A DNA stretch of 64,000 nucleotides from Reticulitermes speratus (GCA_021186555.1 JAJKFL010000012.1:5122894-5186893); one strand, 5' to 3'. Numbered from the stretch's first letter, positions 21,523 through 32,485 are shown. A program made the numbers and translations. Notes: a model not told the origin generated them from the letters alone.

Positions 21523-21639
21523 CCCCACGCTCAATGTTCCGTACTTTACATCAGTACTTCCCGCAGTACGTGTGCAGTGCTAAGTAAGGCTGTTTGCTGT
21601 AGTTCCTTGATGTCGTGCTTTACAGGTTTGTGGCTGAGG

Positions 21640-21642
<3 letters not shown>

Positions 21643-21709
<67 letters not shown>
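21643..21709. repeat. (TTA)n microsatellite
   Basis: About 22 uninterrupted units. Confidence 0.95.
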
Positions 21710-21711
<2 letters not shown>

Positions 21712-22462
21712 TAGGATAAGAGCTAACCTGCCCCACTTGGCCCACTCTGAAAACACCGATCGAAGGAGGTCTCTGAGCCACCAGTTCCCCTACCCTTCCC
21801 CTACAACGGACCCTGTACAATGTCATACTAATTCGACGGATTCCGTAAGGCACATTGTAGCGGTAACGTTAAAAGCCGGAATATTTGCAAATTGAGAAAC
21901 ACACTTTAAAAAACTCTAAAAAGAAGCTGTTAAGTGAATGTAAAAATTTATTATAAAATCAGTAATTTTTTCTAGCAGTAGTGGGAGTAAAACCAAGATT
22001 GTGGACACTCTAAATTCGCAAATAGAACGTCACGTGTCAGCGAGCAACAGCCAATGAACTCGCGTCTCTCGGTTCAGAAACACTGTTGTAAGGTGAGGAA
22101 GTGGCAATGGATGATGGGGAGTGGTTAGCTTACGTCTCATCCGATTGATACAAGGGAGATTTGGTGGACCGTGTAACGACCGGACAGGGTCTCGAGGGGA
22201 AGGAACATTGTCACTAGCAGAAATCGAAATATGGTTCCCCGGTCATCTGTCCCGTCACTTAGTGCAGTACTGCATAAAGTGTCTCGACTGCTCCGAGGTT
22301 AGTGGTTAAGGTTAAGATTTGGATCGTCAAAAGAAGAAGGAAGCAGAAGAACAGGAGATGATGATGATGTAGGGGATGTAGCGAGAGAAAACACACATAT
22401 TACATGGTAGAGGGGACAGACAACAACATATTTACTGTTCCTGAATTTTGTAATTTTGGTTA
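21710..22462. other. Unassigned sequence
   Basis: No domain in the 62-codon frame at 22121. No repeat recognised. Confidence 0.35.
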
Positions 22463-22464
22463 TA

Positions 22465-22647
22465 CTGTGTGACCTGTCTTAAACGGAACCTGGGCATAAC
22501 GGAAACCTGTCTGTAGCGGAAAAAAATTTACAATCGGACGATCAGGAGTCCTGATGATCAATACTGAAAGTACCTGTATTAAAAGGAACCTTCCTGCGAC
22601 GGAAACTTTTCGGATTCTTGCGGTTCCGTTATAGAAAGGTTTTATCG
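22465..22647. mobile_element. Pogo-like short element
   Basis: Left TA then CTGTGTGACCTGTCTTAAAC and GGAACC; right GGTTCCGTTATAGAAAGG..ATCG then TA. Inverted ends with many CGGAAC/GTTCCG motifs inside, in the style of pogo/Tigger ends. No transposase. Confidence 0.6.
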
Positions 22648-22779
22648 TATTATGCGATTATCTTCTGAAGTTTCCCCATGCAGTGCCCGCTCGCCCTTCT
22701 GTTGAAGGTAAGCTGGAGGCAAGGTAAAATTATCTAGTTCAGACCCAGATATAAGAATTCAGTTTGTACCTGTCAGTAA

Positions 22780-23655
22780 GCAGTTTTGTGTCTGCATTAC
22801 TGAAGGCAATCAATTGATGCTGTACAGTGAAATAATCGCTGTTTGTTCTGAGATGCACACAAACCACATAAATACACTGTGTGGGCAGAACGTAGAATTG
22901 TTGAATGTTAAACGTGGTGGTACATATAGTAACCACAGACTAACATTAACCTGAATTATATATAAAGACCCAGTCCGTACCGCGCAGTAAACACACTACG
23001 TCTCAGTTATACAAACCAACCAGTTAATGCTGTACAGTGAAATAATCGCTGTTTGTTCTGAGATGCACACAAAACACATAAATACAGTCCGTACCGCGCA
23101 GTAAACACACTCGTCTCAGTTTCAAACCAGTCAGTTAATCGCTGTACAGTTGAAATAATCGCTGTTTGTTCGAGATCCACACAAAACAATAATACAGTCC
23201 GTACCGCGCAGTAAACACTTTCGTCTGTTATACAAACCAGTCAGTTATGTTGTACAGTGAAATAATCGCTGTTTGTTCTGAGATCCACACAAAACACATA
23301 AATACAGTCCGTACCGCGCAGTAAACATACTCCGTCTCAGTTATACAAACCAGTCAGTTAATGTTGTACAGTGAAATAATCGCTGTTTGTTCTGAGATCC
23401 ACACAAAACACATAAATACAGTCGTACGGGCAGTAACACACTCCGTCTCATTATAAAACCGTCAGTTAATGTTGTACAGTGAAATAACGCTGTTGTTCTG
23501 AGATTTCACACAAAACAATAAATACAGTCCGTACCGCGCAGTAAACACACCCGTCTCAGTTATACAAACCAGTCAGTTAATGTTGTACAGTGAAATAATC
23601 GCTGTTTGTTCTGAGATCCACACAAAACACATAAATACACTGCGTGGGCAGGACG
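22780..23655. repeat. Degenerate ~110-bp tandem repeat
   Basis: Unit contains TGTACAGTGAAATAATCGCT, TGTTCTGAGATCCACACAAA, CAGTCCGTACCGCGCAGTAA and ACAAACCAGTCAGTTAATG. TGTACAGT begins at 22821, 23031, 23143, 23251, 23365, 23473 and 23584, so spacing is 108-114 bp after one 210-bp interval. Several units have single-base losses. Similar sequence occurs inverted at 44820. Confidence 0.9.
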
Positions 23656-24139
23656 TAGGGGATTTGCAGTCATAAATCAAGTGGTACAAATGAGTAACCT
23701 GTGTGCTTAAAGGGCTACATTGTGAGATTGGCCAGTACTGTGGCCAGTCGCTAAGGCCGGCTGAGGAGTCAGACTGCGGGTTTCATACGGTGCAAACCTC
23801 CGAGCGTGCTCTGGACTAATATCGCAGTTATGGTATTTCCTTTGTACATCGTAACGGTGTCAGTTCAAAAACAGTGTTTACAGACAGGGAAACGGGACGA
23901 GTTGTGGGTTAACGGCATTGTGTTGCCACTTTAAGTGGCCTTGTACTGTGTTTCTGTAAAATCTACCTGTTCTGAAGTTAAAAAGGATGCCTGTTTGTCA
24001 AAGCGATCAACAGGATGATTATTGATGGTGTAGTGTACAAGGACACTGCCATACAAGTAGAAACTTCCTAGCGGATTGACAAAACCTGTGATTCAAGCCT
24101 CGAATTTGAAGTTTAGAGATCTGTCATTGTATTTTGAGT
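23656..24139. other. Unassigned sequence
   Basis: Nothing recognised. Confidence 0.35.
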
Positions 24140-24205
24140 CACTATTTACATACACCAACTGATGATTATTTAAACGTAGTTTTTTTAAGACATATTAAAC
24201 TTTTT

Positions 24206-24240
24206 AACCCGACATATGTTTCGGCTCTTGCATCGGGGTT
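24206..24240 (-). ncRNA. Degenerate hammerhead-like motif (left arm)
   Basis: Minus: AACCCC, damaged core, GAGCC, GAA, self-complementary ACATATGT, C, GGGTT. Helix I AACCC/GGGTT is intact; the CTGANGA core is not. Confidence 0.5.
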
Positions 24241-24259
24241 TATTGTCGATGATTGAAGA

Positions 24260-24299
24260 TTGAAGATGGCTGTATAACAGCCGAAACATATGTCGGGTT
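24260..24299 (+). ncRNA. Hammerhead-like motif (right arm)
   Basis: TTGAAGA (first C replaced by T), extra T, helix II GGCTGT/ACAGCC with ATA loop, GAA, ACATATGT, C, GGGTT. Helix II and III are perfect; the upstream helix I strand is lost. Confidence 0.55.
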
Positions 24300-24466
24300 T
24301 TAAAAAAGTTTTTAAATATGTTTTAAAAAAACTATACAGTTTTTTTAAAATAGAGTTGCATCCAGTTGGTGTATGTAAATAGTGACTGTGAAAAGATGCA
24401 CGGTGATTACAGAATAAAGTACTTGTATTTTGAGTACGTATGGATACTTGGAAAAAAATAAATATA

Positions 24467-24648
24467 CTGTGGAACTCAGTTATGACGTCGTGAAAGGGAC
24501 TGAATATTTTGTGTCGTTATAAACGAGTGTCGTTATAACCGTGGAGTATAATGTTGTAGTTAACAGTGAGGAATTAATTGGTACCACAGAATATCTGACG
24601 TTATAGACGAGGTGTATAAACCGATGTCGTTATAACCGGGTTCGACTG
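24467..24648. mobile_element. Pogo-like short element, copy 1
   Basis: Between TA dinucleotides. Left CTGTGGAACTCAGTTATGAC, right TCGTTATAACCGGGTTCG then ACTG. The interior repeats GTCGTTATAA and matches 45312 in order. No coding capacity. Confidence 0.8.
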
Positions 24649-24875
24649 TATCTGTAAATTGATAACACAACTGGGGATATCTAACCTTAAACTAATCGGA
24701 GCTAGTGAAGCGTACATCCATCGATTCACGAACTTGAAAAAAGAAAAGTAAATTTGTAAATGCAATATTTTTAAATGAGCCTATTTTACATTGTGTTGTG
24801 AGTAGTGAGTGACTGCTTGGAAAAATAAATATATGTCATAGTGTTGGTGTGAAGATTAGTGATGCTGATGTTGTG

Positions 24876-25182
24876 TTATTATGTGTCACTTACGGGGGAG
24901 AAGGGAACAGGATACAGGGTTTGCAGGGAAGAGACAGCTTGGGAGAACTAGGCGTAGATGGAAGGATTACATTAAATTCTTAAAGGAATAGGATTGGAAG
25001 GTGGGATGGATTGATCTTGCTCAGGATAGGGACAGTTGTATGGCTGTTGTGAACACGGTAATGAACTTCTGTGGTATTTTATGGTATTTATTGTATCAAA
25101 AACGGTAATGAACTTGTGTGGTATTTTATGGTATTCATTGTATCAAAAACGGTAATGAACCTTCCGGTTCTGTGAAATGCCT
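24876..25182 (+). pseudogene. LINE family 1 3' end
   Basis: Contains TAGGCGTAGATGGAAGGATT, GGGATGGATTGATCTTGCTC then AGGATAGGGACAG, and GTAATGAACCTTCCGGTTCT, the conserved 3' coding end (translated W-x-D-LAQDRD). Near 25050-25155 a ~47-bp piece ending in TATTGTATCAAAAACGG is duplicated in tandem. Confidence 0.75.
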
Positions 25183-25246
25183 GGCAGCCTACGTACTTAA
25201 CGAAGGATAACACATGTGTTATCCTTCGTTAAGTACGTAGGCTGCC
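25183..25246. repeat. Perfect 64-bp palindrome
   Basis: GGCAGCCTACGTACTTAACG on the left is exactly inverted on the right, centred between 25214 and 25215 on ACATGT, with no spacer. It sits where the LINE tail meets hammerhead element copy 2, so the head of that element is present as two facing copies. Confidence 0.9.
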
Positions 25247-25515
25247 TCCGACATACTGTCTACTAGGATCCACTACACTTATACTACTATACTACAAAGA
25301 ATTTCCTACATTTTGACTATTAAGCATTTTTGACATCTTTCTACTGTATGCAACGGTTGGTAGTTTGATTTTGTGCGGCGTTGCTTTGATTTTATTCCCT
25401 GATGATGATCCCTTGGGGGTCGAAACATGTAGGAATGTTCAATGTGGTATTGTAATATAATTATGTAAGGAACAACACTGCATTTTATTGGTCTGAATGT
25501 TGTGACTTGGTTATT
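25215..25515 (+). mobile_element. Hammerhead-bearing Penelope-like element, copy 2
   Basis: Colinear with copy 1 (1454-1970) but without the transposase insertion. GTTATCCTTCGTTAAGTACG start, hammerhead at 25394, then TGTAAGGAACAACACTGC and TTGGTCTGAATGTTG. Confidence 0.65.
25394..25436 (+). ncRNA. Hammerhead-ribozyme-like motif, well preserved
   Basis: Helix I ATTCC (25394-25398) with GGAAT (25432-25436), core CTGATGA (25399-25405), extra T, helix II GATCCC with GGGGTC (one G-U), GAA (25422-25424), ACATGT (25425-25430), cleavage base A (25431). Compared with copy 1, helix I and helix II differ at several positions but remain paired. Confidence 0.7.
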
Positions 25516-25603
25516 GACTGTGCACGGAATGAACAATTGAAAAAAAAAATACTTGCTTTCCTTTCCTTGGAAGAAATGCAACGGGACGTTAAGATGGTCG
25601 TTT

Positions 25604-25665
25604 GCCCCCCATTTCATGCCGAGGTTAAGAATGAATGGAGCTATACCTTCATTGATCCATGTGAC
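25604..25665 (+). mobile_element. SINE family E fragment
   Basis: GCCGAGGTTAAGAATGAATG and GAGCTATACCT match the family E 3' body; the rest is missing. Confidence 0.6.
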
Positions 25666-25798
25666 TTCATGATGTGTACAAGGAAAAATTTTATTTCATA
25701 GCGAAGTAGTCAGTTCTTTTTACAACACATCCCCCAAAAATGAGTTCTTTGAACTTTTGCGGCAGGAAATTCAAGAGCATAATATGTTAGGTTCAGCA

Positions 25799-26168
25799 TT
25801 AGAAACGTAACGCTACTTATTGCGAGAATTTGTTACATTAGAAACGTAACGCTACTATTGCGAGAATTTGGTTACATTAGAAACGTAACGCTACTTATTG
25901 CGAGAATTTGGTTACATTAGAAACGTAACGCTACTTATTGCGAGAATTTGGTTACATTAGAAACGTAACGCTACTTATTGCGAGAATTTGGTTACATTAG
26001 AAACGTAACGCTACTTATTGCGAGAATTTGGTTACATTAGAAACGTAACGCTACTTATTGCGAGAATTTGGTTACATTAGAAACGTAACGCTACTTATTG
26101 CGAGAATTTGGTTACATTAGAAACGTAACGCTACTTATTGCGAGAATTTGGTTACATTAGAAACGTAA
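25799..26168. repeat. 40-bp tandem repeat, about 9 copies
   Basis: Unit TTACATTAGAAACGTAACGC then TACTTATTGCGAGAATTTGG. Copies are identical apart from small losses in the first two. Recent expansion. Confidence 0.97.
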
Positions 26169-26985
26169 GCACAATGTGTGTGTGTGTGTATAGAAAAAAA
26201 AATTCAGAGCTTTAAATGTTAATAGGTAATAGAGGTGGTAAATATTGTTACCAAGGTGCTTTTAAAGTTTACAAAGTGTAAAATCCAATACCTTCACAAG
26301 GTTAATTCTTTTTCTGTCTTACATGAACGATCACGTTTGTAATAAAAAAAGTCGAAAAAATGCCTAGGGGCATACTTAACCCCAACGTGTCGCTAAACTA
26401 CGCAGATTTAAGGATGCCGTTTAATTGACCCATAAACCCTCGCTCGGCGCATGTTGTATACGCGAGCAAGCAATATAATTCACAGGATTTTTTAACGGGC
26501 GCGCTCTTAAAACCTGGTACAACCTTCCACGCTCAATCACAATAAAATCCAGAATATATTTTTTATAGTTTAATATTACCACCCATCTGCTCTTGCTGCC
26601 TTCTTTCCTTCTTGCTTTACGTTAACGAGTGATGTGGGAGCCTTCTCTTCCTTTTATGGCAAATTTTAAGGATACAGCCGAAAGGATTAAGGAAGGCGGT
26701 TGCGTTTTGTCTTTGAAATATTTCATGCCCTTCTCCGCTATATTTTTGTGATGGTCCCAATGTCAGTTTCTGCTACATGACAGATAATCTTTCAAAATAA
26801 TTCTCACAGTGGGTGGTCGAAATGGGTTACATTAAAAATTTTAAAATATCTTCCTAATTCCAAGAAATAAACTGAACAGAAATTTGATTGAAATGTGATA
26901 GTAGAAGAAGGTAGACTAAGGGGATAGTTCATAAAGTGGCCTTTCAGTCACATTACCGGAGATAATTATGACTTTGCGGTAGCTG
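26169..26985. other. Unassigned sequence
   Basis: Short (GT)n at 26176-26188. No gene recognised. Confidence 0.35.
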
Positions 26986-26989
26986 AACA

Positions 26990-28075
26990 GGAAGATTGAT
27001 GACGTCTAAGAGTCTGTCGATATTAGAAACTAACTCTGGTAGCAGAACATAGCGGTTCAACACCGCTAATACCAAAGCCCACCACTGCACACGATCCTGA
27101 GCCAGTTCCATCCACCTCCCATCCTCACAATCTATTTCCATAAGATCCATCTTACTAATTAACTAACTCTCTGGTAGCAGAACACAAAAGTTCAACACCG
27201 CTAATACCAAAGTCCACCACTGCACACGATCCTGAGCCAGTTCCATCCACATCCCATCCTCACAATCTATTTCCATAAGATCCATCTTACTAACTCTCTG
27301 GCAGCAGAACACAAAGGATCAACACCACTAATACCAAAATCCACCATTGCACACGATCCTGAGCCAGTTCCATCCACCTCCCATCCACACAATCTATTTC
27401 CATAAGATCCATCTTACTAACTCTCTGGCAGCAGAACACAAAGGTTCAACACCACTAATACCAAAGCCCACCACTGCACACGATCCTGAGCCAGTTCCAT
27501 CCACCTCCCATCCTCACAATCTATTTCCATAAGATCCATCTTACTAATTAACTAACTCTCTGGCAGCAGAACACAAAAGTTCAACACCACTAATACCAAA
27601 GCCCACCACTGCACACGATCCTGAGCCAGTTCCATCCACCTCCCATCCTCACAATCTATTTCCATAAGATCCATCTTACTAATTAACTAACTCTCTGGCA
27701 GCAGAACACAAAAGTTCAACACCGCTAATACCAAAGTCCACCACTGCACACGATCCTGAGCCAGTTTCATCCATCTCCCATCTTCACAATCTATTTCCAT
27801 AAGATCCAACTTACTAATTAACTAACTCTCTGGTAGCAGAACACAAAAGTTCAACACCGCTAATACCAAAGCCCACCACTGCACACGATCCTGAGCCAGT
27901 TCCATCCATCTCCCATCCTCACAATCTATTTCCATAAGATCCATCTTACTAATTAACTAACTCTCTGGTAGCAGAACACAAAAGTTCAACACCGCTAATA
28001 CCAAAGTCCACCACTGCACACGATCCTGAGCCAGTTCCATCCACCTCCCATCCTCATAACTTCTTTCCGTAGCGT
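26990..28075 (-). repeat. 127/135-bp satellite derived from the coding 3' end of a LINE
   Basis: About 8 units; CTCTGG boundaries at 27034, 27169, 27296, 27423, 27558, 27693, 27828 and 27963 give 135- or 127-bp spacing (an 8-bp AATTAACT indel). On minus each unit translates as a LINE C terminus: EDGRWMELAQDRVQWWALV then LAVLN and LLPE. This is the same motif as the [21 protein letters not shown] region of family-1 LINE tails. So a LINE 3' end became a satellite unit. Confidence 0.9.
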
Positions 28076-28540
28076 GTATAGTAATGTTCTTCTTTGACTT
28101 CCTTTTCGATTTTCCATATAGGCGTTCTGCCTGACAAAGTGTCTGTATTTCTCTCACCCCTACACACCTACCTACACACCTGTGCACACGACGTATGTCA
28201 CTGTTACGTAATACAAATTATTTGTTCTTTCCAGAGTCACGTGCGCCTGTACGGTGGCACCTAATGCTTGTGGGCCCTCAGTATGGAGCTTTCTTTGCAT
28301 TACTCGTCTAACGCCTGGAATTTGAAGGTCGCTTCTAAATTTTTTGGACAATTTTTGGACCACTGCTTTTACATACCCTTAATTTCGAGGATTTGCATTT
28401 CCTGGCCAACACGTGTGTCCAGCTGCAGTCCACAGTGTCCACAGAAGGTTAACTTGTCCCTGTGCCGAGATATATTATGAAGGCACGTAAGAGACGTGGG
28501 GGGAATAAATGTACAAATTTTACTTTGGACACCCCTTGTG
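28076..28540. other. Unassigned sequence
   Basis: Nothing recognised; the overlapping short frames lack features. Confidence 0.35.
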
Positions 28541-28544
28541 TTAT

Positions 28545-28582
28545 GACACCTTGTGGTCGAAACACGTAGCCCTGTAGCTCCA
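28545..28582 (+). repeat. Hammerhead-like remnant
   Basis: GTGGTCGAAACACGTAGCCC resembles the end of the motif at 38521 (GGTCGAAACGTGTAGCC). The core is absent. Confidence 0.35.
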
Positions 28583-28654
28583 TCTGGTGCAAACACTCTT
28601 AAATAATTGTGTTAATGGTGATTATGGTATACTAATTTGTAAATGTACAATACT

Positions 28655-28845
28655 CGATATTGAGATCAGCGCTCTTTTGGGATTTTACGCAGCGTAGAAT
28701 GGTAATTTATTACCGACGTTTCGGGACAACCTATCAGTCCCATCTTCAAAAGACTGCTTGACTCTTGAAGATGGAGCCGATAGTTTTTATTTACATGGCG
28801 GCTGAAGCCTGAAATCAATTCTCGATGTTACTCTGACGGTAGAAT
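28655..28845. repeat. GAAACGTCGG-group fold-back element
   Basis: Minus half: TGAAGA, T, GGGAC/GTCCC helix II, GAAACGTCGGTAATAAA. Plus half: TTGAAGATGGAGCCGATAG, then a lost end. Outer parts GATCAGCGCTCTTTTGGG and GCTGAAGCCTGAAATC match other members at 33116 and 63040. Confidence 0.6.
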
Positions 28846-29865
28846 GTTTAGTTCCCGGTTAGAGCTCCCTGGGCACCCTGTACGTATGAGAGTGGGTTGG
28901 CCCATAAGTCAGTGTGAACACAGGAAACAGAAGACAAATTCTTGTCCCTGCCAGAAAACTGACCCCTGTCAAGGACTTTAAGTCGCGTCATGCTGTTTGT
29001 CCCGTTTGAGAATCGAAGTGTGTACTTTCCAAATAAAAGCTAGTGGCAATACCGCAACTCTCCTCGCTGACTGTCTTCAAAGACAAAGTCAGCTGCTCTC
29101 AGGGTCTCGGAGTAATTACAGTACTATCTATGTACCATCAATCCTCAATTTATGTAATTAGTTCCCCAGCTGAAGCCCCAAAGCCCCTTTATCCTCTGTT
29201 TATATTCCCATTATACGTAAAACCTCTTCAGAAGAAAGCTTATTAGAAGGACGTTCCGTATTCACTGACCTTTACTGATTCCCATTGCGTTCTGATATAA
29301 ATCCCACAGTTTTTTAGAAGTTAGGAAAGTATTTTGTGGGGGTTGTAATGTTTTCATCCCCAAAATCTCAGCATGAGGTCCGAATAATTGGAACGGGTAT
29401 ACGGAACAGGGGGCTGACAACGATGTGGGGTTCTGCTGTGTCACCGGGGGGGTGGGTGCCCCCATGATGATTCATAAGTTTGTGGCCACCTTTTCTGTTT
29501 TTTTGCGCTGCGCTTTTCAGATGGCATTTGTTTCGGTTATTTTTTTATAAAACTCAGACAACCAGTCCTACGTGTTGAACGACTGAGAATTTGGGGGGTT
29601 CGAAACGTCTATACCTCCATTTCACCATACGCTTTCACGTCGTTGTGCTTAATCATATTTCTTTCTCTTCTGGACAGGAAGCGGAAGTCTTCTGATTTAA
29701 GCTCACATCGAGATAGAGTCTGCGACCGAATTAGCCTCGTGTCCCACGGCTGCTGAATCTGTTTCCCAGGAGATACAGCGGCCGAAGCTTGCAGCTAACC
29801 TCTCACCTACATCTTACGCACAGGTCTGTAAAATATTATCTTATATATAATAGCGCTAGAGGGGG
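28846..29865. other. Unassigned sequence
   Basis: 29735-29800 is faintly like family E SINE body (CTGTTTCCCAGGAGATACAG, GCGGCCGAAGC). Otherwise nothing recognised. Confidence 0.35.
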
Positions 29866-29869
29866 TTTT

Positions 29870-30085
29870 TTTTTTGCGCGAGTGTATTACAGCTCTCTCA
29901 GCCGTCTCTCGCATCCTCCTCTCCAAACCTCTCTATTTGGCCATTGGTCAACTTCTAGACCCTTTCTATGCATGTCCTTTACGACTTGCTTTGTCCAATC
30001 TTCTGGGGATCTACCTCTTTTTCGTCTACAGGGTGGGTGTCACTGAAGTATCTTCTTTGGCCAGTGATGATCTCCCATTCTTCTA
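29870..30085 (-). pseudogene. LINE ORF2 C-terminal remnant (family 3)
   Basis: Minus translation HHWPKKILQ, stop, HPPCRRKRGRSPEDWTKQVV, KDMHRKGLEVDQWPNREVWR, RRLREL, stop. The order basic patch, W-x-x-x-V, DM-x-x-x-GL, W-x-x-x-x-x-W is typical of the far C terminus of many non-LTR reverse transcriptases. No upstream domain remains. Confidence 0.7.
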
Positions 30086-30920
30086 ACATTCTAACATCAC
30101 TTCAATCGTCTTTCTTCCATTTTTTCTGTCACATATGGGCCTGTATTTACATTAAGTTTATAATATCAGTAAGGTACAGAGTTTAACTGTAGATATTGAT
30201 GTGTTGTTAGCGTTTAGCTTAGACAGGTTAAGATTTAAACAGGAATTTGTTAAAAAACTTGTTCAAAAACACGTAAACTCAAATAATACGAAAATATGTG
30301 GGAAGGCAGTAATGTGTTTATTAACATACTTTAAATTTATACAGTAACAGAATGCATGCAATGAGCAGTGCTGCTATCTGGGAGAATTTTTTTGTTGTTG
30401 TTGCAAAGGTGGACACTGTTGTACGAACTGGAGCACGAGTTAAATCGCAGCCACCTTCTGCCCTATTCATAACTGTATAACTTACGTAGCAACAAAAATA
30501 GCAACAGAAGAGAAAGTATCAGTCTTTGTCTGTGTTACTTTCGTGGAAGAAGAGACAAGAAAGTGAGTTCTGCTAATGAACACAACTTTAGATCTTCCAT
30601 GTTTTGACATTTCTGTTGTTGTCTTGATTGCTGAACTTTGCACACAGCTTTTAATGGTTTATTTTTACTCAGCCATTCCAAAATAAACGTGTATTTAGGA
30701 AACGTGTTATTGAAATTATCAGTTACTTGGAACTGAGATTCTGTGGGCGATCTTTGGCCATTACATTTGTTGTAACAGACTTCCCTTGTTAGTCATTTTA
30801 ACTATATCTATAAACATCTTCTAAACTGTACTGCAAGAAGGGTTTAAAGGTAAATGCATATTTCTTTACGTCACAAATTCATCCTTCAGGAATGTAAATA
30901 TTAAACGTAAGTCTTCAGAT
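30086..30920. other. Unassigned A/T-rich sequence
   Basis: Nothing recognised. Confidence 0.35.
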
Positions 30921-30924
30921 TATA

Positions 30925-31006
30925 TACAGGGTATACACAAAAGAATGGTGCGGTTTTAATAGTGTTCACTATTAAAACCGCACCATTCTTTTGTGTATAA
31001 CCTGTA
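30925..31006. mobile_element. 78-bp palindromic element, copy P3
   Basis: Element 30927-31004 with TA flanks. CAGGGTATACACAAAAGAAT at left; the inverted right end reads through TTCTTTTGTGTATAACCTG. The centre TTTTAATAGTGTTCACTA then TTAAAA makes it a near-perfect palindrome end to end. Confidence 0.88.
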
Positions 31007-31205
31007 TATATTATGGTCTCATATGGAATGGTCTGTCGTTTAGTCTTTAGAGGTAAGGAGAGATTGTTGTCTGAAAATAATTTAGTGATTGTTGTAAGTC
31101 ATGGAGATGTGTGTTTTCTTAAAGGTACTTGTGGAATATTTAAGTGTTATATTGAGGAGCTTAGTGCACGAAATGATGACGGTTAATTAAGATATTTAAT
31201 TCGGA

Positions 31206-31262
31206 AGGTAAAGTTCTCCCTAGAACAGGCCATGAAGGCCCAGAGGAGGAGTAGAGGTAATG
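31206..31262 (-). mobile_element. SINE family E 3' end
   Basis: GGTAAAGTTCTCCCTAGAAC and GGCCATGAAGGCCCAGAGG match the tail of family E (minus). The piece stops at the hAT-like element next to it. Confidence 0.7.
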
Positions 31263-31765
31263 CTCTGAACCAGTGGTTCCCAAAGTGGGCGGTACCGCCC
31301 CCTGGGGGGCGGTGGAATTACCGAGGTGGGCGCTGATAGGTACGAGAGGTGGAAGAGAGCGCTGTTATTACCACAGGGGGGCCTAGTAGACAAGTAGTAC
31401 ATTTATTTTTATAATAAAATTCAAATAAAGTAATTTCTGTGTTAAAAATAAAAGAAATGAACTAAATTTTTAGTATTTTAATTTATGAATCTTATTCAAG
31501 CACATATTATTTTTTTAATAAATTATTGCTAGATGAATTATTGTTAATCATAAAAAAATATAATAAGTTTTAATTTATTAATTAACACATAAAACATTAA
31601 GTTTAACTGTTATAATTTTATTTAAACGATTTTTTAAATACAAAATAAAAGTGGGAACAAAAGCACATTTATGTTTCTTTAAAAAAGTTAGGGGGTCGCT
31701 GTGGGTGTGTATATCGAACCAAGGGGGCGGTGGACCGAAAAAGTTTGGGAACCATTGCTCTAAAC
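31263..31765. mobile_element. hAT-like non-autonomous element with 8-bp target duplication
   Basis: Element 31271-31757. Left CAGTGGTTCCCAAAGTGGGC then GGTACCGCCCCC; right GGGGGCGGTGG.. then AGTTTGGGAACCATTG. Flanks CTCTGAAC (31263-31270) and CTCTAAAC (31758-31765), 7 of 8 identical. A/T-rich interior, no transposase. Confidence 0.88.
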
Positions 31766-31852
31766 CGTAAATACAATTAAAATACAAAAACGCTAATTGT
31801 GCCGGTTGTTTTGTGTGGTCTTGGCCCGATGTTACATGCTGACGTAAGAATC

Positions 31853-32345
31853 AAGTCTGAAGGTGTTGGAGAACGGCTTTTGAAAAGATATTTGGACGTA
31901 AAAAGAAGAATTAACAGGAGGATGGAGAAATTTGTATTACGAACAGCTTCATGATTGGTACTTTACAAAAATATTATTAGGACAAAAAAATTAATAAGGT
32001 TGAGATGGGCAGGGCATGTAGTACGCTTGGTAAATGTAAGATATGCATATATACAATTGTGTGAAATTTTGTGGAATGAAACTTTTGGGATACCTAGGCA
32101 GGAATATGACTGCAAAATCCCCTTGACCCTGAAGATGAAGGCGTTAAGATCCTTCGAAACGCAAGGAATTACTGAAGCAGTGACTTTGCGTCATAAGCCT
32201 GAAGATCTGAATATTGAAAATTAAAATTAGTCTTAAATAAATCAGGTGAAATTTTATGTACTGCGTTCATCTGGCTGAGGACAATGTCATGTCGGGCTGT
32301 TGTTACCTCGGTAATGAACCTTTGGGGTTCTGTAAAAGCCAATAT
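31853..32345 (+). pseudogene. Degenerate LINE family 1 tail
   Basis: AAGGTTGAGATGGGCAGGGC then ATGTAGTACGC (translated RLRWAGHVVR) and GGTAATGAACCTTTGGGGTT match family-1 3' coding sequence. About 200 bp in between is replaced or decayed, including a hammerhead-like stretch at 32121-32166. Confidence 0.65.
32121..32166 (+). ncRNA. Degenerate hammerhead-like motif
   Basis: CTGAAGA (32129-32135), extra T, helix II GAAGG/CCTTC, GAAACGC. Outer CCTTG and CAAGG can pair. Helix III palindrome is lost. Confidence 0.4.
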
Positions 32346-32485
32346 AGTTTTTGAATATTTGTTGGACCACTAGTTTCTGAATAAGGATCCTGCTACGTGG
32401 TGTTAGTCTGTAGGTTAGACAGATAGACAGGTCTGTTATTCGTGCAACGCATAGGCCCGTAGGAAATGTACAGGCGAAAAGAAAT

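Larger units (their letters stand above)
24140..24425. mobile_element. Fold-back element with two facing hammerhead-like motifs
   Basis: The left arm (ACTATTTACATACACCAACT at 24142 on) is inverted in the right arm (AGTTGGTGTATGTAAATAGT). Hammerhead-like motifs lie at 24206-24240 (minus) and 24260-24299 (plus). The right end runs on to AAAGATGCACGGTG, a terminal sequence also found at 15580 and 58540. Confidence 0.7.

Noticed and set aside
22121-22309. Short frame with G/R-rich start as an RNA-binding protein
   Set aside because: Too short, no motif, no supporting context.
25799-26168. CRISPR array
   Set aside because: Direct repeats without unique spacers, in an otherwise clearly eukaryotic window; it is a simple tandem repeat.
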